Below are positions 1 to 5,445 of a stretch of DNA of 12,915 nt, in pieces. Source of the stretch: Anaerolineae bacterium (GTDB lineage: Bacteria; Chloroflexota; Anaerolineae; 4572-78); the NCBI GenBank assembly GCA_027022125.1, contig JALVZI010000133.1:1-12915 (forward strand). Reading direction: 5' to 3'. The notes under the pieces were generated by a model, which saw nothing but the letters and a program-made list of their open reading frames with translations, was not told the origin of the DNA and did not search any database. A program made the translations under genes and the position numbers. Position 1 is the first letter of the stretch. Every line of letters begins with the position of its first letter.

Positions 1-366
1 CCGCGCAATATCGTTTTTCTGTTTGAAATGGACGGCATCACCGTTTGCCATCTGGGCGACATCCGCCATGTGCCCACTCAAAGCCAGTTGGAAACATTTG
101 AAAATGTTGATATTCTGTTGCTGCCGGTCGGAGACGGCAAAAGTTTGTCGGCAGCACAAGCATCGGAAACTATCAGTCTCATCGAACCCGCCATTGTCAT
201 TCCGATGCACTATGCTTTGCCCGGCATCACCGTGCCGCTGGAACCACTGGAAAAATTTGTGAAAGAGATGGGGCTTCCCCCCGCCGAATCGGAGCCCAAG
301 TTGAAAATCAGCAAAAGCAATTTGCCGGAAGAAACACAAATTGTTATTTTAGCGCCGCAATTTTAG
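1..366 (+). CDS. MBL-fold metal-dependent hydrolase, C-terminal part (5' truncated by window edge)
   Basis: The open frame enters from the left edge and ends at a TAG at 364-366, leaving 121 residues. The fragment has the C-terminal features of the UlaG/YtkL-like branch of the metallo-beta-lactamase superfamily (Zn-dependent hydrolases of COG2220 type): a buried strand followed by HLGD (fragment residues 17-20), where His and Asp are expected metal ligands, then 'LLPVGDG', then 'IPMHY' (His70), which matches the late metal-binding His of this branch. The N-terminal HxHxDH half lies outside the window. Substrate cannot be told from sequence. Only 18 bp separate it from the TPR gene, so the two are probably cotranscribed. 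No signal peptide can be judged. The family call is fairly sure; the function is open. Confidence 0.85.
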   Translation, partial: PRNIVFLFEMDGITVCHLGDIRHVPTQSQLETFENVDILLLPVGDGKSLSAAQASETISLIEPAIVIPMHYALPGITVPLEPLEKFVKEMGLPPAESEPKLKISKSNLPEETQIVILAPQF

Positions 367-384
367 TGCGAAAGAGGTTTACCC

Positions 385-1107
385 GTGACGGAACAATCAC
401 CTGTACCCAATCCCCCCGAAACGTCCACGCCGCTATCCATCGGCTGGCGCATTGCCATCGGCGTGATTGCCATCGCTATCGTGGCGATACTCGGTTGGCA
501 ATTGCTGGGCAATCGCGCCCCGACCACCGAACCCGCCGCCGCGCCGACCGTCGCTGCGCCATCTGCCGCGCCGACGGTTGCCGCCAATCCCACCACCGCA
601 GAATCGCCGGAAACATTTTTTCAACAGGGCAACGAGTTTTACAAATCGGGGCAACTGGATAAAGCCGTGTCGGCATTTAAAAAAGCCATCGAAAAAGACC
701 CCAATTATGTAGCGGCATATGCCAATTTGGGCGCGGTATATTATGCGCAGCAAAACCTCGCCATGGCAGAAGAAACATACAAAAAAGCCATCGAACTTTC
801 GCCCGATGACGGCGATTTGCTGTACAATTTGAGCGCCATTTACATTCAAGAAGCGCTCGCCGGCGGAACCCCCGACCGAGAAAAGTTATCGCTTGCCGCC
901 AAACAAATTGACAAAGCCATCAGTCTAGACCCGAATTTGGCGGCGCCATATTACGGGCGCGGTGTCATAAAAAGTTACACCGGCGATACCGCCGGCGCAA
1001 TCGCGGATTTCGAGAAGTTTTTAGATTTGGATGACGGGTCAGACCCCAAAGCAACCAGTAACGCCACCGCACTTTTAAAACAACTTCGAGCAAACACGGG
1101 ACAATAA
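385..1107 (+). CDS. Membrane-anchored tetratricopeptide repeat (TPR) protein
   Basis: 240 residues from a GTG start at 385, chosen because AAAGAGG (371-377) lies 7 nt upstream; a GTG at 366 overlaps the previous stop and lacks such a site. Residues 1-20 are polar, 22-42 form one hydrophobic segment (an uncleaved anchor), and 45-75 are a low-complexity Ala/Pro/Thr linker that would span the cell wall or surface layer. From 75 onward there are four TPR-like units: about 75-108 (starting ETFFQQGNEFYKSGQ), 109-142, 143-186 (with a roughly 10-residue insertion) and 187-217. TPRs form helical protein-binding surfaces, so this is probably an extracytoplasmic scaffold. It sits between two MBL-fold hydrolase genes with gaps of 18 and 3 bp, which suggests one operon, but no partner can be named. 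Confidence 0.88.
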   Translation: MTEQSPVPNPPETSTPLSIGWRIAIGVIAIAIVAILGWQLLGNRAPTTEPAAAPTVAAPSAAPTVAANPTTAESPETFFQQGNEFYKSGQLDKAVSAFKKAIEKDPNYVAAYANLGAVYYAQQNLAMAEETYKKAIELSPDDGDLLYNLSAIYIQEALAGGTPDREKLSLAAKQIDKAISLDPNLAAPYYGRGVIKSYTGDTAGAIADFEKFLDLDDGSDPKATSNATALLKQLRANTGQ

Positions 1108-1110
1108 TTT

Positions 1111-2016
1111 ATGCAAGAAATAGCAGACGGTGTATTTGTAGAATTTGATTATGAAGGCGCAAACTGCGGTTTGGTGCTCACCGATGACGGCGCAATTGTC
1201 ATTGACACCCCCATCATCCCGGAACAGGCAAAAGACTGGGCAGCGCAGGTGGCGGCAAAAACCGACCGCGTGCTGTATGTGTTCAACACCGACCACCACC
1301 GCGCGCACATTTTGGGCAATCAGTATTTCAACGCGCCGGTGCTGGCACACGAGTATGCTTGGCAGGAAATGTCAAGTTATAAAGATACGTTCATCGAACG
1401 CACGCAAAATTTGTACAAAAAACAACCTGATATTCAAGAACAGTTCAGCGATACATACATCGTAAAACCGGAATTAACTTTTACCGGACACCTGACGATG
1501 GAAAAAGGGGGCAGACCGCTGCATTTCATTTATCTCGGTGGACACACCCCCGCCACCAGCGGTTTGTACATCCCCGATGTGAACATTCTGTTTGCCGGAG
1601 ATTTGGTGGTGGTTGATGAACACCCGGCGCTGGGACAGTGCAATAGCAAAGAATGGCTGGAACAGCTGGAATGGCTGCAACACCAAACATTGAATGCCAT
1701 TGTGCCGGGGCACGGACCATTATGCAACGTGGAAGCCATCGAACCGATGCGCTGTTACATTCGCACGATGCGCGCCCGGGTGCGCAGTCAATACAAGCAG
1801 GGGCGCACCAAAGCCGAATCGGCGGTGGTTATCAGCCAGATGATTGATATGTTCCCCTACCCGCCCGGCAGAAAATCGCTCATCGAAAAACGCATCCGCG
1901 CCGGGGTGAGCCGCATTTATGATGAAATGAAACTGTTTTACGGCGCACCATCGGTAAAAGGGCACGCGGCAAAACGCCCGCCGAGATTCAAACGGGTGGA
2001 GAGTCTTCGTTTCTAA
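1111..2016 (+). CDS. MBL-fold hydrolase with altered HxHxDH motif
   Basis: 301 residues starting 3 bp after the TPR stop. The fold is clear: an N-terminal 'NCGLVLTDDGAIVIDTP' strand pair (18-34), the first metal-motif region at 59-70, 'GGHTPATSG' (His145), 'FAGDL' (Asp164) and 'VPGHGP' (His201), matching the later metal ligands of glyoxalase II/beta-lactamase-like enzymes. The usual N-T-H-x-H-x-D-H-x-x-G-N motif reads NTDHHRAHILGN, so the first His is Asp61 and the metal-binding Asp is Ala65, while His63 and His66 remain. This could be a subfamily variant with one metal site or a changed site. After about residue 215 the chain continues with a basic helical tail (RxRxR-rich), longer than the minimal fold. 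No signal peptide, so it is probably cytoplasmic. Substrate unknown. Confidence 0.87.
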   Translation: MQEIADGVFVEFDYEGANCGLVLTDDGAIVIDTPIIPEQAKDWAAQVAAKTDRVLYVFNTDHHRAHILGNQYFNAPVLAHEYAWQEMSSYKDTFIERTQNLYKKQPDIQEQFSDTYIVKPELTFTGHLTMEKGGRPLHFIYLGGHTPATSGLYIPDVNILFAGDLVVVDEHPALGQCNSKEWLEQLEWLQHQTLNAIVPGHGPLCNVEAIEPMRCYIRTMRARVRSQYKQGRTKAESAVVISQMIDMFPYPPGRKSLIEKRIRAGVSRIYDEMKLFYGAPSVKGHAAKRPPRFKRVESLRF

Positions 2017-2018
2017 AT

Positions 2019-2046
2019 TTGCCAAAAACACTCAGTGTGCTATAAT
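2019..2046 (+). promoter_or_regulatory. Promoter of the tRNA cluster
   Basis: TTGCCA (2019-2024) and TATAAT (2041-2046) are separated by 16 bp, with a TG one base upstream of the -10 (TGC-TATAAT, an extended -10). The -35 box starts just after the stop codon of the upstream gene, and the predicted transcription start (about 2053) lies about 14 nt before the first tRNA. Confidence 0.75.
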
Positions 2047-2066
2047 TTTGCTTGCTTTTGAGGCAT

Positions 2067-2140
2067 CGGGATGTGGCGCAGTCCGGTAGCGCGCTTCGTT
2101 CGGGACGAAGAGGCCCCCGGTTCGAATCCGGGCATCCCGA
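2067..2140 (+). tRNA. tRNA-Pro, anticodon CGG
   Basis: A full cloverleaf can be drawn: acceptor CGGGATG (2067-2073) with CATCCCG (2133-2139), D arm GCGC/GCGC, anticodon stem CTTCG/CGAAG with loop TTCGGGA, T arm CCCGG-TTCGAAT-CCGGG, and discriminator A at 2140. The anticodon is CGG at 2101-2103, followed by G37 as usual for proline tRNAs, reading CCG. The 3' CCA is not encoded (CCT follows), so it must be added by CCA-adding enzyme. Confidence 0.95.
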
Positions 2141-2155
2141 CCTCAATATAAATGT

Positions 2156-2232
2156 CGGGGCGTGGCGCAGTCCGGTAGCGCGCTTCAATGGGGTTGAAGA
2201 GGTCGTTGGTTCGAATCCAATCGCCCCGACCA
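2156..2232 (+). tRNA. tRNA-Pro, anticodon GGG (3' CCA encoded)
   Basis: Acceptor CGGGGCG (2156-2162) pairs with CGCCCCG (2222-2228); discriminator A2229 is followed by an encoded CCA at 2230-2232. The anticodon stem CTTCA/TGAAG encloses loop ATGGGGT, giving anticodon GGG (2190-2192), which reads CCC and CCU. The D-arm half is identical to that of the preceding tRNA-Pro, so the two could be an old tandem duplication, although proline tRNAs are similar in this part anyway. Confidence 0.94.
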
Positions 2233-2237
2233 TACCC

Positions 2238-2310
<73 letters not shown>

Positions 2311-2311
2311 T

Positions 2312-2345
2312 AAAAATCTCACCAAAATGGTGGGATTTTTTATTT
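2312..2345 (+). terminator. Intrinsic terminator of the tRNA operon, probably bidirectional
   Basis: A 13-bp stem (2312-2324 with 2328-2340, one T-G pair) closes a 3-nt AAA loop and runs into T-rich sequence. The stem base is A-rich on the left and T-rich on the right, so the minus strand also ends in a U tract; it can therefore stop transcription from galT, which ends at 2368 on the opposite strand. Confidence 0.9.
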
Positions 2346-2347
2346 TT

Positions 2348-2375
2348 CACCCCTCACTCATCACGCATCACATAC
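2348..2375. repeat. Period-7 word array overlapping the galT stop codon
   Basis: Four consecutive 7-nt words beginning with CAC (2348-2354, 2355-2361, 2362-2368, 2369-2375), for example CACTCAT and CACGCAT. The same words occur in the array at 3944-4006. Read on the galT strand, the array contributes the TGA stop (2368-2370) and the last Gly-Met codons. Confidence 0.7.
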
Positions 2376-3414
2376 CCTGCAAATAATGCTTTTCCGAAAG
2401 TGCCCGCAGGCGGCGTGCTGCATGTTCCGCCGTGAGGTCTCGCTGGGGTTCGCCGAGCATTTCGTACCCCACCATAAACTTTTTCACGGTGGCGGAACGC
2501 AGCAGCGGCGGGTAGAAATGCGCATGCAACTGCCAATGCCGATTATCCTGCGCGGCGGCATCGCCGGTGGGCGCGCCGTGCCACCCCATCGAATACGGGA
2601 ACGACGTTTCAAAAAGATTGTCATATCGTACCAGCAGCCGCTTCAAAATGGATGCCAGCGCATCGCGCTCGGTGCCGGTCAAATCGGGCAAACGCAAAAC
2701 GTGCCGGCGAGGGAGCAGCAGCGTTTCAAAGGGCCACACCGCCCAAAACGGCACCACCACCAGCCAATGGTCGTTCTGCACCACCACTCGTTCCCCCGCC
2801 GAAAGTTCCCGCGCGGCATAATCTATCAGCATGGGTGAACCGTGCACGCGGAGATATTCCCGCTGGCGGGCATCTTCCGCCGCCGGTTCGCTCGGCAGCA
2901 CGTCGATGCCCCACACCTGCCCGTGCGGGTGCGGGTTGGAACTGCCCATCATTTCCCCGCGATTTTCAAACAACTGCACCCAGCGATATTTCGCACCCAT
3001 ATCTTCCACCTGCGCCGCCCACACATCCACCACCCGCCGAATGCCGTCAACGGGCATACGCGCCAGCGTCAAATCGTGCCGGGGCGAAAAACAGATGACG
3101 CGGCACGTGCCTCGCGCCGTGTGCCAGCGAAAGAGCGGGTCATCGGCAACACCCAGCGGGGAAATATCGGGCAGCAGAGAAGAAAAATCGTTGGTGAAAA
3201 CGAAAGTGTCGGTATAGTGCGGATTTTTCGCGCCGCTCGTCCGCTCATTGCCGGGACACAGGTAGCATTTCGGGTCGAAAGCAGGACGCACATCCGGCGG
3301 GGCTTTTTCCACCTGCCCTTGCCATGGGCGTTTGGTTCGGTGTGGCGACACCTGCACCCATTCACCGCGCAGCGGGTTGTATCGCCGGTGGGATATTTCG
3401 GGGAGTAGATTCAT
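2368..3414 (-). CDS. galT: Galactose-1-phosphate uridylyltransferase (class I)
   Basis: 348 residues, the usual length. GalT of the Leloir pathway moves UMP from UDP-glucose to galactose-1-phosphate. Family landmarks are present with near E. coli spacing: CYLC (Cys50, Cys53), PRHD (His113) and NPHPHGQVWG, where His162 completes the zinc site and His164 is the nucleophile that takes UMP; the late HAHF (His296, His298) and 'PPLLRSATVKKF' match the C-terminal metal and substrate segment. The start is supported by AAGGAA about 4 nt upstream (complement of 3419-3424). It is a single gene: no galK, galE or galM is in view. It lies convergent with the tRNA operon and is flanked on both sides by period-7 word arrays, one of which contains its stop codon. 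Confidence 0.96.
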   Translation of the reverse strand: MNLLPEISHRRYNPLRGEWVQVSPHRTKRPWQGQVEKAPPDVRPAFDPKCYLCPGNERTSGAKNPHYTDTFVFTNDFSSLLPDISPLGVADDPLFRWHTARGTCRVICFSPRHDLTLARMPVDGIRRVVDVWAAQVEDMGAKYRWVQLFENRGEMMGSSNPHPHGQVWGIDVLPSEPAAEDARQREYLRVHGSPMLIDYAARELSAGERVVVQNDHWLVVVPFWAVWPFETLLLPRRHVLRLPDLTGTERDALASILKRLLVRYDNLFETSFPYSMGWHGAPTGDAAAQDNRHWQLHAHFYPPLLRSATVKKFMVGYEMLGEPQRDLTAEHAARRLRALSEKHYLQGM

Positions 3415-3426
3415 GGGGTTCCTTTG

Positions 3427-3540
3427 GTTTCAGGTTTCGGGTTCAAGGTTTTAAGTTTCAGGGTTGCAGATTAGTCCCAAGTTTCAAATCTAAAATCCAA
3501 AGACACATTTCACGCAATACGAAACACGTTTCACGCCCAA
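3427..3540. repeat. Period-7 word array in the galT 5' leader
   Basis: From 3427 to 3461 five 7-nt units follow each other (3427, 3434, 3441, 3448, 3455), for example GTTTCAG, GTTTCGG and GTTCAAG, then an 8-nt unit ending in GTTGCAG at 3469. A second run at 3508-3535 has units TTTCACG, CAATACG, AAACACG, TTTCACG. The first run lies immediately upstream of the galT start and, read on the galT strand, shares CTGCAACCCTGAA with the leader of the 5446 gene. Confidence 0.7.
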
Positions 3541-3551
3541 ACACTAGGGCG

Positions 3552-3636
3552 TGTTGACGTTTTGTTTTCAGTGGGAAAAACGCCCTTCGATACGCCCTAC
3601 AGGCTACTCAGGATGAAAAATCGGCAAACGTCAACA
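3552..3636. repeat. Inverted-repeat element containing a GATACGCCCT word
   Basis: TGTTGACGTTT (3552-3562) returns as AAACGTCAACA (3626-3636), an 11-bp perfect inverted repeat around about 63 bp. The interior holds GATACGCCCTAC (3589-3600), TCAGGAT (3608-3614) and ATCGGC (3620-3625). The same three words in the same order and spacing recur at 9424-9457, so this is a dispersed non-coding element with two copies in the window. No coding frame is visible. Confidence 0.55.
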
Positions 3637-3642
3637 GAACCT

Positions 3643-3684
3643 AATCTCTAATATCCAATCTCCAATTCGCTATTCGTCATTATC
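3643..3684. repeat. Period-7 word array (AATCTCC type)
   Basis: Six consecutive 7-nt units start at 3643, 3650, 3657, 3664, 3671 and 3678, drifting from AATCTCT and AATCTCC to TATTCGT. The reverse complement of the same word type (GATTGGA, GATTAGA) forms the array at 5235-5262. Confidence 0.65.
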
Positions 3685-3745
3685 CTCAAAAAGTCCATTT
3701 CTCAAATTTTACCGCTCACGATTTTATTCGATTTTCCCCGTGCGC

Positions 3746-3775
3746 TTTCTGTTTTTTCCGGCTCCGTGCTATAAT
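3746..3775 (+). promoter_or_regulatory. Orphan promoter-like site (extended -10)
   Basis: TGC-TATAAT at 3767-3775 is the same extended -10 string as in the tRNA promoter. The -35 region is weak (TTTCTG/TTCTGT near 3746-3752). No gene begins for about 290 bp, so it would give either a long deoB leader containing two word arrays and a hairpin, or a small non-coding RNA. Confidence 0.4.
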
Positions 3776-3796
3776 CCGGCTAGCGGAATTGAAGTA

Positions 3797-3852
3797 GGAA
3801 GCAAGGAGCGAGAAGCAGGGAGCAAGGAGCAGGGAGCAGGGAGTAAGGGATG
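3797..3852. repeat. Period-7 word array (GGGAGCA type)
   Basis: Eight 7-nt units start at 3797 and repeat every 7 bp, for example GGAAGCA, AGGAGCA and GGGAGCA, with one to three changes between neighbours. Purine-only except for the C and T in each word, which gives a strong strand bias. Confidence 0.75.
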
Positions 3853-3858
3853 TATTTC

Positions 3859-3891
3859 AACGAACAATAGTCGCAGTGCAGACTATTCGTT
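3859..3891 (+). other. Bulged hairpin in the deoB leader
   Basis: AATAGTC (3866-3872) pairs with GACTATT (3881-3887) across an 8-nt loop, and AACG (3859-3862) with CGTT (3888-3891) around a 3-nt bulge. It lies downstream of the orphan promoter-like site. There is no U tract, so it is not a terminator; it could be a leader or small-RNA structure. The stem could also arise by chance. Confidence 0.35.
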
Positions 3892-3943
3892 CCTTTCCTA
3901 ATCCGTTGTAGTGTTTGCACGGCAACGCAAAACGTTAAATCAT

Positions 3944-4006
3944 CACGCCTCACGCTTCACGTTTCACTCATCACTCATCACTCATCACGCTTCACGCTTT
4001 ACGAAA
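3944..4006. repeat. Period-7 word array upstream of deoB (CACGCTT/CACTCAT type)
   Basis: Nine 7-nt units in phase from 3944 to 4006: CACGCCT, CACGCTT and CACGTTT types, then three identical CACTCAT units (3965-3985), then CACGCTT types again. The units are perfect in length. The array ends 57 bp before the deoB start. The remaining sequence between it and the gene holds only the ribosome binding site. Confidence 0.8.
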
Positions 4007-4062
4007 GTTACAACCTGCAAAAGCGATTCTGCCGCCAACTTTATTGAAAGAGAGGCTAAAAA

Positions 4063-5247
4063 ATGAAAACCGTCAATCGTGCAGTGATAATCGTACTCGA
4101 CAGCGTGGGGTGCGGCGATGCACCCGACGCCGCCGCTTATGGCGATGAAGGCTCAAACACGCTGGGAAATATCGCGCGGGCAGTGGGCGGGCTGAACCTG
4201 CCCCACATGCAAAAAATGGGGCTGGGTAACCTCACCGACATTCAGGGCGTGCCCCCCACCACCGACACACTCGGCGCATACGGGCGGCTCACCGAAACCG
4301 CCGCCGGAAAAGATACCACCACCGGACACTGGGAACTCGGCGGGGTACGGCTGGAAAAACCGTTCCCCACCTACCCCAACGGCTTCCCCCCCGAAATTAT
4401 GTCGGAATTTGAACGCCGCATCGGGCGCGGCACACTGGGCAATTATCCCGCTTCCGGCACGGAAATCATCAAAGAATTGGGCGAAGAACATATGCGCACC
4501 GGCAAACCGATTGTGTACACTTCCGCCGACAGCGTTTTTCAAATTGCCGCCCACACCGACATCATCCCGCTGGAGGAATTGTACCGCGAATGCGAAATTG
4601 CCCGCGAAATTCTCACCGGCGAGCACGCGGTGGGACGGGTCATCGCCCGCCCATTCATCGGCGAACCGGGACACTTCACCCGCACCGAAGACCGCCGCGA
4701 TTTCAGTCTGACCCCGCCGGGCGACACGATTCTGGACGTGGTGAAAAAAGCGGGGCTGGAAGTGATGGCAGTCGGCAAAATTGAAGATATTTTCGCCCAT
4801 CGCGGCATTACCCAAAGCAATCACACCGGCAACAACATGGCAGGGGTCGACGCCACCATCGCCTTCATCAAACAGGGCGACCCCGGACTCATCTTCACCA
4901 ATCTTGTGGATTTTGATGCACTTTACGGACACCGAAACAACCCACGCGGGTATGCCGACGCGCTGGAAGCGTTCGACCGCCGTTTGCCGGAAATTTTGGA
5001 CGCGCTGCTGCCCGGTGATGTGCTGTTCATCACCGCCGACCATGGCAACGACCCCACCACCCCCAGCACCGACCATTCCCGCGAGCGCGTGCCGAAATTT
5101 GTCGCCGGGCGGATGGCGTTGCCGGCAATGAGCAGCGGCACGCGCCCCCGCTTTTCCGACCTCGCCGCCACCGCCGCCGACCTGCTCGGACTCGATTGGC
5201 GCGGCGCAGGCGAGTCGTTCGCCGTGGAATTGGTGATTGGAGATTAG
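4063..5247 (+). CDS. deoB: Phosphopentomutase
   Basis: 394 residues, the normal length. DeoB interconverts ribose- or deoxyribose-1-phosphate and the 5-phosphate, linking nucleoside salvage to the pentose phosphate pathway, in the cytoplasm. It belongs to the alkaline phosphatase superfamily. All residues known from the Bacillus cereus enzyme are visible at almost the same numbers: Asp13 in VLDSVGCGDAPDA, the phospho-acceptor Thr85 in GKDTTTGHWE, Asp285 and His290 in DFDALYGH, Asp326 and His327 in ADHGND, His338 in DHSRERVP. The start is supported by GAAAGAGAGG (4046-4055), 7 nt upstream. No nucleoside phosphorylase or deoA/deoC/punA neighbour is in view. The stop codon TAG (5245-5247) and the final Val-Ile-Gly-Asp codons lie inside a period-7 word array, so the C-terminal residues come from repeat DNA. 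Confidence 0.97.
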   Translation: MKTVNRAVIIVLDSVGCGDAPDAAAYGDEGSNTLGNIARAVGGLNLPHMQKMGLGNLTDIQGVPPTTDTLGAYGRLTETAAGKDTTTGHWELGGVRLEKPFPTYPNGFPPEIMSEFERRIGRGTLGNYPASGTEIIKELGEEHMRTGKPIVYTSADSVFQIAAHTDIIPLEELYRECEIAREILTGEHAVGRVIARPFIGEPGHFTRTEDRRDFSLTPPGDTILDVVKKAGLEVMAVGKIEDIFAHRGITQSNHTGNNMAGVDATIAFIKQGDPGLIFTNLVDFDALYGHRNNPRGYADALEAFDRRLPEILDALLPGDVLFITADHGNDPTTPSTDHSRERVPKFVAGRMALPAMSSGTRPRFSDLAATAADLLGLDWRGAGESFAVELVIGD

Positions 5248-5306
5248 AGATTGGAGATTGGGCCTATTGCGTATTTCGTATTGCGTGAAACGTGATGCGT
5301 GAAAGG
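5235..5306. repeat. Period-7 word array overlapping the deoB stop codon
   Basis: Units GATTGGA, GATTAGA, GATTGGA and GATTGGG run at 5235-5262; after 2 bp, TATTGCG, TATTTCG, TATTGCG, TGAAACG, TGATGCG and TGAAAGG run at 5265-5306. The first two units encode the end of deoB and its stop. The words are reverse complements of those at 3508-3535 and 3643-3684. Confidence 0.75.
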
Positions 5307-5340
5307 GCTAGAGACAGAGATAGAGACACATCCATTCTCT

Positions 5341-5429
5341 GACCGCTGACTGCTGATGGCTGACTGCCACCCTGCTACCTTGCTACCCTGCAACCCTGAA
5401 CTTTGAACTTGAAACTTGAAACTTTGAAC
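5341..5429. repeat. Period-7/8 word array in the leader of the permease-fusion gene
   Basis: Four 7-nt GACTGCT-type units (5341-5368) pass into three 8-nt ACCCTGCT-type units (5369-5392) and then back to 7-nt units CCTGAAC, TTTGAAC, TTGAAAC (twice) and TTTGAAC (5395-5429). The array ends 7 bp before the ribosome binding site GGAGAG (5437-5442) of the 5446 gene. The string CTGCAACCCTGAA (5388-5400) is shared with the galT leader. Confidence 0.75.
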
Positions 5430-5445
5430 CACTAACGGAGAGACA

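Noticed and set aside
3944..4006. Possible CRISPR array
   Set aside because: Units are 7 bp with no spacers of 30 bp or so and no cas genes; it is a short tandem word array.
4153..5076. 307-codon open frame antisense to deoB
   Set aside because: It lies opposite a fully conserved enzyme gene and its composition (Gly/Val/Phe-rich without motifs) follows from the codon bias of deoB.
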